This document shows, piece by piece, positions 32,545 to 41,065 of a DNA stretch of 47,821 nucleotides (positions are counted from its first letter, which is position 1; each line of letters begins with the position of its first letter). Source of the stretch: Desulfobacterales bacterium. GTDB taxonomy: Bacteria; Desulfobacterota; Desulfobacteria; Desulfobacterales; JAEINQ01. The stretch spans positions 1-47,821 of the forward strand of contig JAEINQ010000052.1 of assembly GCA_016342285.1 (NCBI GenBank), in the 5' to 3' direction. The notes below the pieces were generated by a model. That model ran no database searches. It was not told the DNA's origin and was given only the letters and a program-made list of their open reading frames with translations. Both the position numbers and the translations under genes were made by a program.

Positions 32545-34113
32545 ATGCATCAACGCAAAGCTGACGGCATCCCGTCGAATGAAGCCGCGCACTCGCGGGT
32601 TCAGGGGGTGTACAGAGACATTGAGATGATCGAAGGGGCCCGCCAAGCACTGATGGCCCGGCCGTCGTTCAGTGTCCGGCACCAGATTTATCTGGCATAC
32701 CTGCTGGTGTTTCTTTTCGCTTCCGGCACGGCCACGGCCCTGATTTACAACGTCCACCAGATTCAACAGCGTATGGAGTTTCTGGAGTTTGCCAACGATG
32801 TTTCCGCCAAAATCCAGCAGGCGCGCCGCTACGAAAAGAACTTCTTTCTCTACGGGACCAACCTGGATGATGCCTTGGAAAACATCCACCTGGCCCGAGC
32901 CAATTTCGTTCACAATGCGGAGCCGTTTGCAAAAATCCTGGGACGCCAGAAGGAGCAAACGTTTCTGGTCAGAATCGAATCCTACGAAAACCTCCTCGAG
33001 CAGTTAAAATCGGTTCAGCGCAAGGACCCCCTCCAGCTCAACGACCCCGTGTTCCGAAGCAAAGTGGAGCAGGAGTTGCGCCAGTTCGGTAAAACCATGA
33101 TCCAGAATGCCCAGTCACTCATTGGACAGGAAAAAGAGGTGTTGCAGCGCACCCTGTCATGGTCCCAGAATCTTCATATCATCACGCTGCTGGTACTGCT
33201 GATCTTTCTGGCGGTGCACGCCTACCTGCTGATCCACCGCATCTATACCACGCTTAAAAAGTTTTCCGATTACGCCAAACGTATTGCCGACGGTGACCTT
33301 ACCCCCATAACGCCTCGCCGGCGGTTCCGCGATGAGTTCACCGAACTCGCTATGGCCATCAACGAAATGATCAAGGAAATGGAAGCCCGGGAGGCGGCGC
33401 TGATACAGGCCCACAAGATACGGGCCGTGGGAACCCTCACCGCCGGTGTGGCCCATGAACTCAACAACCCGCTCAACAACATCATGCTCACGGCCCATAT
33501 GCTCATGGAGGATTTTGCCGACCTGCCCGATTTGGAGAAGATGGAGATGCTGGGGGAAATCGTGGAAGAAACCGGCCGAGCAAGGGATATCATCGCCAAC
33601 CTGCTTGACTTTGTCCGGGAAAGCACTTCGACCATAGAGCCCATCGATTTGGAACAGACGCTCACCGAAACCATCCATCTGGCTCAAAACCAGGTAAAAA
33701 TCTCAGGTATCCACATTGAGCTGCAGGTCACGGACAACCTTCCGGCGGTTCATGGTGACAGGCAGAAACTCAAGCAGGTCTTCCTCAACCTGATCCTTAA
33801 TGCCGCCGATGCCTCCGAAGAAGGGTCGACGGTCAGGGTCATCGCCTTACCGGCGGAGAAACCACACCACATTACCGTGAAAATCATCGACAACGGCACG
33901 GGTATCCCCCCGCACATCCTGCCCTCCATCTTTGATCCGTTCTTCACGACGAAGGAAAAAGGCCGGGGAACCGGGCTGGGGTTGAGCGTCTCTCAGGGTA
34001 TTGTTGCCAAGCACGGCGGCAGTATCCAGGTCGAAAGCCAGGTCGGCAGCGGTTCCGTATTCACCGTCAACCTGCCGATTACCACCTTTTCCAGAGAAAT
34101 TGCAGGCCTTTAA
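32545..34113 (+). CDS. HAMP sensor histidine kinase (1)
   Basis: The 522-residue protein has a cytoplasmic start of ~45 residues, TM about 46-68, an all-helical extracytoplasmic domain with ARRYEKNFFLYG (a helical-bundle input module, HBM-like) and TM about 211-232. HAMP, HisKA with LTAGVAHELNNPL (His304) and a HATPase with DNGTGIPPH and GRGTGLGLSVSQGIV follow. The periplasmic bundle suggests sensing of a small molecule. It has no receiver of its own; the partner is probably 32087 or one of the NtrC-type regulators. A close paralogue follows at 34247. Confidence 0.92.
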   Translation: MHQRKADGIPSNEAAHSRVQGVYRDIEMIEGARQALMARPSFSVRHQIYLAYLLVFLFASGTATALIYNVHQIQQRMEFLEFANDVSAKIQQARRYEKNFFLYGTNLDDALENIHLARANFVHNAEPFAKILGRQKEQTFLVRIESYENLLEQLKSVQRKDPLQLNDPVFRSKVEQELRQFGKTMIQNAQSLIGQEKEVLQRTLSWSQNLHIITLLVLLIFLAVHAYLLIHRIYTTLKKFSDYAKRIADGDLTPITPRRRFRDEFTELAMAINEMIKEMEAREAALIQAHKIRAVGTLTAGVAHELNNPLNNIMLTAHMLMEDFADLPDLEKMEMLGEIVEETGRARDIIANLLDFVRESTSTIEPIDLEQTLTETIHLAQNQVKISGIHIELQVTDNLPAVHGDRQKLKQVFLNLILNAADASEEGSTVRVIALPAEKPHHITVKIIDNGTGIPPHILPSIFDPFFTTKEKGRGTGLGLSVSQGIVAKHGGSIQVESQVGSGSVFTVNLPITTFSREIAGL

Positions 34114-34246
34114 CCGCCCGTTAATTTTATCTGCAAAAACCTTGCGTTGCGGTCACAAAAAGCCTTACACTCATATGGACCCGGGTCTTCATGACGGCCC
34201 CGGCATCGGCTGTCTCGGACATGACCCAATGATGCGATGAGGTAGC

Positions 34247-35680
34247 ATGCAGTTGACTCCTTCAACCATTCGCGGCCAGATCATCATGGCGTTTCTGGCA
34301 TGTTTCGTCTTTATGGGCGCCATTATTGCCGTCAACTTCAGCAGTTTCCGACAACTGTCGCGTTCGATGCAGTTTTTTGAGATCGCCGAAGAGCTCAACA
34401 GTACCATTCTCGAGATGCGCCGCTATGAAAAGAACTACTTCCTCTATCGCCAGGCATTCAGCTATGAGGAAAACGTTACCTACACCAACAAACTCGAGCT
34501 GATGCTGCAACGGGAGAACGACAACCTGGTCGAGACCATCGGCCGGGACAACCACAAGCACTTTCTCGCCTACGTGAAGGAATATGCCTCCCTCATGGAG
34601 GACCTGCACCAGAGAGCCTGTGCGGCCAATGCCTGCTCCGAGTTGGAGTCCCGGATCCGCGGCGTCGGCCAGAATCTGTTGACGCTTGCCGATCATCTGG
34701 TATCGACCGAGCGACGGACCATCTCCCGCCTGCTGCAGCAGATGGTGCCGATGCCCCTGATCAGTCTGCTGGCGCTCGTGTTCCTGCTGGGTTTTGTTGT
34801 GTTTTACGTGGGAGAAAAGGTGGTCCGCCCACTGGCGCGGATCACACGGGAATCGGAGGCCGTGGCCCAGGGCGCATTCAAGCGCATCACGCCTTACGGC
34901 GGGGATAAAAACGAAATCCACCATCTCGTGTCCACCGTCAACCGGATGATGGAAGAGTTGGAAAGCCGCCAGGATCAACTGGTCCAGTCGCGCAAGATTG
35001 CCTCCATCGGCACCCTCACCGCCGGCATCGCCCATGAGATCAACAACCCCATCAACAACCTTTCCCTGATTCTGGAATCCCTGGCTGAGGAAGGCGAAGA
35101 CATGACCCCGGACGAGCGGGCCAAGCTCTACCAGGAAGCCATGGACCAGGCCGATCGGACCAGCGAGATCGTCAAAAACCTGCTGGAGTTTTCGCGTGCC
35201 AGCCACCCGCGGGTGGAAACCATCGACATCGAAGCCATCGTCAACAAGACGGCGCGGCTGATCACCAATGAAATGAACCTGAAAGGGATCTCGTTTGTCA
35301 AGCAGGTCGCCCGCGACCTGCCTCCGGTGCGCCTCGACCGGGGGGGGCTCCAGCAGGTGATGCTCAATCTCTTCCTCAACGCCATTCAGGCCATGGAGCG
35401 CGGCGGTGAGCTGAAAGTGGTCATCGGCACCCATGATGACGATGGCGAGATCCGCATCGACATCATCGATAACGGTCCCGGCATCCCGCCGGAAAACATC
35501 GACCAGGTGTTCGATCCCTTCTTCACGACCAAGAAAGAAGGCTTTGGCACGGGGCTCGGGCTCTCCGTCAGCTACAACATCATCAAGAAAAACAAGGGCC
35601 GGATGCAAGTGGCCAGCCTGCCGGGACAAGGGGCCTGTTTTTCCATCTTCCTGCCGTTTCACGAAACCGGGGAGGCATGA
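34247..35680 (+). CDS. HAMP sensor histidine kinase (2)
   Basis: The 477-residue paralogue of the previous kinase has TM about 11-33, a helical periplasmic domain with EMRRYEKNYFLYRQ, TM about 168-188, HAMP, then HisKA with LTAGIAHEINNPINN (His263) and HATPase with DNGPGIPPENI and FGTGLGLSVSYNII. It ends three bases before an NtrC-type regulator, so the two form a cognate pair. A 133-base gap separates it from kinase 1; no promoter is obvious there. Confidence 0.92.
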   Translation: MQLTPSTIRGQIIMAFLACFVFMGAIIAVNFSSFRQLSRSMQFFEIAEELNSTILEMRRYEKNYFLYRQAFSYEENVTYTNKLELMLQRENDNLVETIGRDNHKHFLAYVKEYASLMEDLHQRACAANACSELESRIRGVGQNLLTLADHLVSTERRTISRLLQQMVPMPLISLLALVFLLGFVVFYVGEKVVRPLARITRESEAVAQGAFKRITPYGGDKNEIHHLVSTVNRMMEELESRQDQLVQSRKIASIGTLTAGIAHEINNPINNLSLILESLAEEGEDMTPDERAKLYQEAMDQADRTSEIVKNLLEFSRASHPRVETIDIEAIVNKTARLITNEMNLKGISFVKQVARDLPPVRLDRGGLQQVMLNLFLNAIQAMERGGELKVVIGTHDDDGEIRIDIIDNGPGIPPENIDQVFDPFFTTKKEGFGTGLGLSVSYNIIKKNKGRMQVASLPGQGACFSIFLPFHETGEA

Positions 35681-35683
35681 TCC

Positions 35684-37030
35684 ATGGACCGCTTCCGCAT
35701 CGCCGTCATCGACGACGAGCCCATTGTCGGGCGCGAGATCAAGCGGGGTCTGGCCCGGGAAGGATATGTCGTCGACACCTTCCTGGACGCCGAAACCGCG
35801 ATTGCCCGGCTTGCCCGGCAACCCGCGGACCTGATCCTGTGCGACCTGCGCCTGCCCGGCCAGAGCGGCCTCGATGTGCTGGCCCATGTCCGGGTGCGCT
35901 ACCCCAACAGCGAGGTGATCATCATAACGGCGCACAGCACCGTGGATTCGGCCATTGAGGCTATCCAGGCGGGCGCGTTTCATTACATTCTCAAACCCGT
36001 CAAGATGACCGAACTTCGCGTCCTGGTCCGCCGCGCACTGGACAAGGTCCAACTGGTGCGAGAGAAGGAGGCCCTCAAGGAGGCGCTTTTCTCCCAGTGC
36101 CGCCCCTCCGACATGATCGGGAACAGCGCGGCCATGCGCCGTGTTTTCGCGATGATCGAGAAAGTGGCCCCACTGGACTGCAACGTTATCATTCAGGGTG
36201 AAAGCGGCACCGGCAAGGAAGTGGTGGCAAAGGCACTTCACCAGCGCAGTCACCGCCGGGAGCAGCCGTTCGTATCGTTTAACTGCGGCGGTTTCACCGA
36301 GGAGTTGATCGCCAACGAACTTTTCGGCCATGAAAAAGGGGCGTTCACCGGAGCTGCCGAAACCAAAATCGGTCTGCTGGAAGCGGCGCACAAGGGGACG
36401 TTGTTTCTCGACGAGATCGACCAAATGCCGCCCAGCATGCAGGTCAAGCTGCTGCGATTTGCCGAGGAACGCACCGTGCTCCGGGTCGGCGGGATCAAGC
36501 CCCTGGCCGTTGACGTCCGGTTGATTGCGGCCGGCAATCAGGATCTCAAGGAACTGGTCAAGGCACAAACCTTCCGTGAGGACCTCTTCTACCGGCTCAA
36601 TGTCGTACGCATCGTGCTGCCGCCCCTGAGAGACCGCAAAGACGATCTTCCATTGTTCATCAGGCATTTTTTTAAAAAATACAGCCGTGCTTTTGAAAAA
36701 AAAATCGACGGCATATCCGAAGAGGTGCTTGAAATCCTCGGCGAGTACCCTTTCCCCGGCAACGTGCGTGAGCTGGAAAACATCATCGAGCGGGCCGTCG
36801 CCCTCTGCGATGGCGTCAAAATCACCGTGCGGGACCTGCCGTCCGATCTCAGGGAGCTGTCCATGAGCCACCTCCAGCCCCCGAACCTGCCGACCCTGGA
36901 AGAGTTGGAAAAGAAACACATTCAAGACGTACTGGTCAAAACCGGCCATAAGAAACAACTGGCCGCCGCGGTCCTCGCCATACCGCGGACCACCCTCTGG
37001 CGCAAAATGAAGCGCTACGGCCTCGACTAA
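35684..37030 (+). CDS. NtrC-type sigma-54 response regulator (2)
   Basis: The 448-residue protein has a receiver with Asp54 (LILCDLRLPG), then AAA+ with GESGTGKE (172-179), GAFTGA (219-224), Walker B TLFLDEID and a C-terminal Fis-type HTH (QLAAAVLAIPRTTLWRKM). It matches regulator 1 in design and length. It follows its probable kinase by three bases and is itself followed by palindromes (37045, 37127) and a sigma-54-like site (37207), which suggests it activates the next operon. Confidence 0.93.
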   Translation: MDRFRIAVIDDEPIVGREIKRGLAREGYVVDTFLDAETAIARLARQPADLILCDLRLPGQSGLDVLAHVRVRYPNSEVIIITAHSTVDSAIEAIQAGAFHYILKPVKMTELRVLVRRALDKVQLVREKEALKEALFSQCRPSDMIGNSAAMRRVFAMIEKVAPLDCNVIIQGESGTGKEVVAKALHQRSHRREQPFVSFNCGGFTEELIANELFGHEKGAFTGAAETKIGLLEAAHKGTLFLDEIDQMPPSMQVKLLRFAEERTVLRVGGIKPLAVDVRLIAAGNQDLKELVKAQTFREDLFYRLNVVRIVLPPLRDRKDDLPLFIRHFFKKYSRAFEKKIDGISEEVLEILGEYPFPGNVRELENIIERAVALCDGVKITVRDLPSDLRELSMSHLQPPNLPTLEELEKKHIQDVLVKTGHKKQLAAAVLAIPRTTLWRKMKRYGLD

Positions 37031-37044
37031 TCCCTTTGCTCCAA

Positions 37045-37143
37045 TGTTCCACATTGAAACAATTACAATAACGGCTTGATATAATAGTTTTTTTATCTGC
37101 TCCCCCGCCTGCGCAATCCCCGATATCATTTCATAATGAAACA
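37045..37143 (+). promoter_or_regulatory. Two enhancer-like palindromes
   Basis: TGTTCCACATTGAAACA (37045-37061) and CATTTCATAATGAAACA (37127-37143) share the pattern TTNCA-N3-TGNAACA. They lie 146 and 64 bases before the sigma-54-like site, the right range for NtrC-type activator binding. Confidence 0.55.
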
Positions 37144-37206
37144 ATATCGACATCTCGTTTTCGCCATCTAAACGATAACAAGCTGTAATAACAGTAAATA
37201 AATTGT

Positions 37207-37222
37207 TGGCACGGTCTTTGAT
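37207..37222 (+). promoter_or_regulatory. Sigma-54-like promoter
   Basis: TGGCACGGTCTTTGAT has a perfect -24 box (TGGCAC) and correct spacing, but the -12 box reads TTGAT rather than TTGCA. The normally strict GC is changed, so activity may be reduced. It lies 45 bases before the Usp start. Confidence 0.6.
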
Positions 37223-37267
37223 AACATGGGGGGCCAGGCAGGCACCCATGACCGGAGATCGGCGCTG

Positions 37268-37687
37268 ATGTCGGAAAAACGTATCCTTGTTCCCCTGGAG
37301 GCTTCAGAAAAACACCTGGAAAGCCTTCACTACGCGCTCGCTCTGGCTGAGCGGCTCCAGACGCATGTGTATATCCTCCAGAACCACACCGGCCCCGCCC
37401 GCCCCATGTCGCAGTCATCCTGGCTGGACGCGGCCCTGGCGGATCTCATCGACAGCGCGCGCCGGTCGGGGCTGAACATATCGCATCACCTCGGTACCGG
37501 CGAATGGAAGGAGGACATTGTCGGGCTGGTGGCAGCAGAAGGCATTGACCTGGTGGTGTTCGGCGGAGAAAACGATACGTGGAAGCGTCTTCTCGTTAAG
37601 CTCAAGCCGCTGATCCCTTCCCACATCATGCATGTCAAGCAAAAACACCACAACAGCGATTCCGTAAAGGAGGGCGACTTTCGATGA
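37268..37687 (+). CDS. UspA-like protein (2)
   Basis: The 139-residue product follows the Usp fold: RILVPLEASEKHLESLHYAL as strand 1 and helix 1, TRVYIL-type strand 2 (HVYILQNH), then GIDLVVFGGENDTWKRLLVK and a last strand SHIMHVKQ. The ATP loop GxxGx9GS is not conserved. The ATG at 37268 fits the family start; an upstream frame from 37226 is not needed. Its end overlaps the next gene by four bases, so the two are coupled. It mirrors the Usp at 28034 in its position after a sigma-54 site. Confidence 0.68.
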   Translation: MSEKRILVPLEASEKHLESLHYALALAERLQTHVYILQNHTGPARPMSQSSWLDAALADLIDSARRSGLNISHHLGTGEWKEDIVGLVAAEGIDLVVFGGENDTWKRLLVKLKPLIPSHIMHVKQKHHNSDSVKEGDFR

Positions 37688-39201
37688 CCATCGTAATGAT
37701 TTCCAGTCTGTATCAGAGCGGCAGCGAGGAGTTGGCGCAGGCCCTGGCCCGCCAGACCCGGTGGCCGGTGCTCGACCGCAAATCAATTCTTGAGAAGGCG
37801 CGGCAAATGGGAATCCGGATCGGGCGGCTGGAGACCGCCATTGTCAAGGCGCTGGCGATGCCCGAAAAACTGGCCCGGGAAAAAGAGCTATACCTGGCCC
37901 TGGTGACGGAGACCCTGTGCAAGATGGCCCTGGAGGGGAATCTTATCTATCACGGGCTGGCCGGTCACCTCATGCTGCCGGGTGTCACCCACCGGTTGCG
38001 GGTGGGGCTGACCACACCATTTGACGTGCGTCTCAACCGGGCGGCGGCTGCGCTCAACGTCACACCGGAACGGGCGGTCTCTTATCTGGAAAACCTGGAC
38101 GAAGACGTCGCCCACTGGATGAAGTTCATCCACCGTACCGACGGGCGCAGCCCCGACCATTTCGACGCTTTCTTCAACCTGGAAACCCTGGGGTTGGCCA
38201 ATGCGGCCGCCATCCTTCACCGCATGACGGATCTGCCCGAGTTCCAACCGACGCCGGCCTCGAAACAGTTGTTGAAAGATATTTCCCTTACCGCCCAGGC
38301 CAAGCTGCGGCTGGCCATGGACGAGCGAACGTCGAATGCCGATCTCCAGATCCATGCCAATAATGGCGCGCTCACCGTCACCTATCCCCCCCAGCAGGAA
38401 CAGGTCCACGAGCACATCCCCGGCATTCTGGAAACACTGGAAGGATGTCGTAAAATCCACTGCACCATGGCCGAAACCAATATTTTGTGGGTTCAGGAAC
38501 GCTTCGAACCCGAGTCGGATAACTTTCGCCAAATCATTCAGTTGGCCCAGCGGTGGGGGGCGGCCGTTGAAATGCTCCGCCTGATCCCCCCCGGAGAGCA
38601 GGCTGTCGACGACACCGGTGCCGGCAATGAAGGCCATTCTTTCGCCCGGCCGGTTTGCACCATGGCCATGGACGGCGGTGTGGAAGACGACGACCCGGAC
38701 AACCCTATCGACGACGGCGGCCTGGCCCGGACCCAGGACGCGCTGGTGGCAATAGGGCGTTCGGGCGGACGCAAAACGGTGTGCGGCGGCTACGAACGGA
38801 TCCTTGAAACCACGCGCGGCAACGGCCAATACGCGCTGGTGGTCATCGGCAACATGTTTCTCTCCAAGGGGCATTCGACCCGGACGCGATGTACGCGTGA
38901 ACTGGTCATGAGCATCCGGGATCGGCTCAAGGCGCCCGTTATCACCGAAGACGAACTGAAAACGCGGTTTTTGTTCGGCAAGCGGCAGGCCTTGGCCCTG
39001 GTGGGATTTCTGACGATGGTCGTGATCATCTACAGCCTGGTGTTCACCCATCAAGAGGCGCTCCTGGCCTTTTTGAGCGGGCCGCTTCACCAGAAGGTCA
39101 AATGGCTGTCCCCTCTGGCGATGGTCGTTTTCGTTCCCCTGCTGGCCTATATTTACGGAGAGGTCGGCGGGCTTGCACTGAAGATCATCAACATTGACTG
39201 A
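37684..39201 (+). CDS. Cytidylate-kinase-like/BON-like/Usp-like fusion with two TM helices (3)
   Basis: The 505-residue chain starts like the two paralogues (VMISSLYQSGSEELAQALAR, LIYHGLAGHLMLPGVTHRLR), but the P-loop lysine is lost. A BON-like part is at about 200-260 (ADLQIHANNGALTVTYP). The part at about 260-420 looks like a Usp domain with an insert (TNILWVQERFEPESD, ALVVIGNMFLSKGHSTRTR). Two membrane helices near 437-457 and 478-497 end it, so the soluble parts are anchored at the inner membrane. The TauE/SafE permease follows 29 bases on. I know of no studied protein with this architecture. Confidence 0.7.
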   Translation: MTIVMISSLYQSGSEELAQALARQTRWPVLDRKSILEKARQMGIRIGRLETAIVKALAMPEKLAREKELYLALVTETLCKMALEGNLIYHGLAGHLMLPGVTHRLRVGLTTPFDVRLNRAAAALNVTPERAVSYLENLDEDVAHWMKFIHRTDGRSPDHFDAFFNLETLGLANAAAILHRMTDLPEFQPTPASKQLLKDISLTAQAKLRLAMDERTSNADLQIHANNGALTVTYPPQQEQVHEHIPGILETLEGCRKIHCTMAETNILWVQERFEPESDNFRQIIQLAQRWGAAVEMLRLIPPGEQAVDDTGAGNEGHSFARPVCTMAMDGGVEDDDPDNPIDDGGLARTQDALVAIGRSGGRKTVCGGYERILETTRGNGQYALVVIGNMFLSKGHSTRTRCTRELVMSIRDRLKAPVITEDELKTRFLFGKRQALALVGFLTMVVIIYSLVFTHQEALLAFLSGPLHQKVKWLSPLAMVVFVPLLAYIYGEVGGLALKIINID

Positions 39202-39230
39202 AAAATGGTTTCAACAGCCGGGAGGAAAGC

Positions 39231-40355
39231 ATGCACGAACTCATGGCCATTCAGTATATCGACATCAATTTGGCAACTGCCCTGCAGGTCGTCCTGCTGG
39301 GGTTTATCGGCGGGGTGCTCAGCGGATTTATCGGCAGCGGCGGGGCGTTTTTTATGACCCCGGGAATGATGAACCTGGGCGTCAACGGCGTTGTGGCCGT
39401 TGCCAGCAACATTTCCCACAAATTCGGCAAAGCCCTGGTCGGATCGAAAAAACACGCGGCAGCCGGCAACGTGGACAAAAAGCTTGCGGGCTTCATGCTT
39501 TTTACCGCCCTTATCGGCATCCAGATCGCCGTTGCCATCAACAGCTATCTCTTTAATAGCGGGGGTGGCCACGGGGCCGGTGATAGCCCCGGCGCCAACC
39601 TCTACATCAGCCTGGTATTCGCCTTCATCCTGTCGGCGGTGGCCATCTCCATGTTAAGAGACACCCTCAAATCCGGCGGAGAGGGCGGCGAAGACAGCGG
39701 GCCGTCCATGAAAATCGCCGAGGCCCTGGCCCGCCTGAAGCTTCCTCCCGTCATCTCCTTCGAGGTTGCCGACGTAAAAGTGAGCCTGTGGGTGATCATG
39801 GTCGTCGGCATCGCCACCGGCTATCTCGCCGGTACCATCGGCGTCGGCGGTTTCATCGGCGTGCCGGCCATGATCTACGTGTTCGGCGTACCCACCTCGG
39901 TGGCCACCGGCACGGAGCTGTTCCTTGCCGTCTTCATGGGTGCCTTCGGCCTTTTGAGCTATGCCTACCAGGGCTTCGTCGACCTGCGCCTGACCATGCT
40001 GCTGTATCTCGGCTCGCTGGTGGGGATTCACCTCGGCGTTTACGGAGTAAAGGTGGTCAAGGAGAAATACATCCGCATGGCCACCAGCCTGATCATCCTG
40101 CTGTGCGTCTTCAGCCGGATTATCGCCATCCCCGTCTACCTGCGTCAGTTGAGCATCGTCAACTACCCGGCCTGGATAGATGCCTACCTTAAGGGCGGCA
40201 GCAAATTCTTTCTTTTCGCCAGCGGCATCTCCGGGGTCTTGTTCATTCTTGCACAGGTCGTCCGGGCGTATCGCCAGAGAAGAAAAATTCAAAAAACCTT
40301 ACTCGTCGTGAGAGACCCCCAATGGGAAGCCACCCAGACCCCCAAGGCGGCGTGA
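39231..40355 (+). CDS. TauE/SafE-family anion transporter
   Basis: The 374-residue protein has eight or so membrane helices in two halves, each opening with the family repeat: GFIGGVLSGFIGSGGAFFMT near the start and YLAGTIGVGGFIGVPAMIYV in the middle. The family exports sulfite or sulfoacetate, or moves related sulfur anions and organosulfonates. Direction and substrate cannot be read here. It sits between the membrane-anchored fusion protein and a receiver gene, and with the SLC13 permease gives the locus two anion carriers. Confidence 0.87.
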   Translation: MHELMAIQYIDINLATALQVVLLGFIGGVLSGFIGSGGAFFMTPGMMNLGVNGVVAVASNISHKFGKALVGSKKHAAAGNVDKKLAGFMLFTALIGIQIAVAINSYLFNSGGGHGAGDSPGANLYISLVFAFILSAVAISMLRDTLKSGGEGGEDSGPSMKIAEALARLKLPPVISFEVADVKVSLWVIMVVGIATGYLAGTIGVGGFIGVPAMIYVFGVPTSVATGTELFLAVFMGAFGLLSYAYQGFVDLRLTMLLYLGSLVGIHLGVYGVKVVKEKYIRMATSLIILLCVFSRIIAIPVYLRQLSIVNYPAWIDAYLKGGSKFFLFASGISGVLFILAQVVRAYRQRRKIQKTLLVVRDPQWEATQTPKAA

Positions 40356-40377
40356 TGCCACAAAAAGGAGGAAAACC

Positions 40378-40791
40378 ATGGACAATCGTTGCGAAATACT
40401 GATCGTCGACGACGAACCCATCGTGGGAGACCGATTGAAATCCTTTCTCACCAAGGACGGCCATCAGGTGGAAGCCTTCACCGATCCGGGTGCCGCCCTG
40501 GCGCGACTGGATGGGAAAAGATTCGACATTCTCATCAGCGATATCCGAATGGGAGAGATCGACGGCATCCAGATCATGGAGAAGGTATTTGAAAAACGCC
40601 TGCCCATCAAGGTGATCATGATTACGGGCTACGCCACCATGGAACTGGCCCGTGAATCAATGACCAAAGGCGCCTTCGATTTCATTGCCAAACCGTTCAA
40701 GTTGAAAGAAATCCGCCATACGATCCAGCAGGCCATAGCGTCACTGGACGCGGAACGCGGGCCGTCATTGGCGTCGGCGTCTTCGGCATAA
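40378..40791 (+). CDS. Stand-alone receiver-domain protein (2)
   Basis: The 137-residue receiver has Asp11/Asp12, phospho-acceptor Asp55 in LISDIRMGEIDG, MITGYATMELAR and Lys in FIAKPF, with no output domain. It is closely related to the protein at 32087, including the shared starts DDEPIVG and ends RESMTKGAFDFIAKPF-type. It probably serves the same role in the second half of the locus. Confidence 0.9.
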   Translation: MDNRCEILIVDDEPIVGDRLKSFLTKDGHQVEAFTDPGAALARLDGKRFDILISDIRMGEIDGIQIMEKVFEKRLPIKVIMITGYATMELARESMTKGAFDFIAKPFKLKEIRHTIQQAIASLDAERGPSLASASSA

Positions 40792-40879
40792 ACGGTTTCC
40801 ACCGGTTGCCCCGCGGCCCGTGCAGGGCCCGGCGGGGCCAATCCGGCAGATACCGCCAGCGGATACAGGAGTGATAGTC

Positions 40880-41044
40880 ATGGTACATTATCGAAGCCCC
40901 ATGGAGAAAATACTGGACCAGAACGAAAACGACACGGTCATCACCAACCCCAGCGAGCCCGGCAGAACATTCTGGCGAAAACTGAAGTACCGTTTTGCCT
41001 ACTGGAAGAGCCGCTGGCAGAAATTGATGGCACGATCCACCTAA
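40880..41044 (+). CDS. Small basic protein of unknown function
   Basis: A 54-residue frame starts at the ATG at 40880 with AGGAG eight bases before. It is polar at first, then strongly basic and aromatic (RTFWRKLKYRFAYWKSRW), perhaps an amphipathic membrane- or nucleic-acid-binding helix. It follows the receiver by 88 bases and is probably the last gene of the operon. I do not recognise a family. Confidence 0.5.
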   Translation: MVHYRSPMEKILDQNENDTVITNPSEPGRTFWRKLKYRFAYWKSRWQKLMARST

Positions 41045-41065
41045 GAAAACCGAGGTCTCATACTC

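Noticed and set aside
34262..37249. Very long open frame (995 codons) on the minus strand
   Set aside because: It is antisense to a complete kinase and NtrC-type regulator, has no family features, and is explained by GC-rich codon bias.
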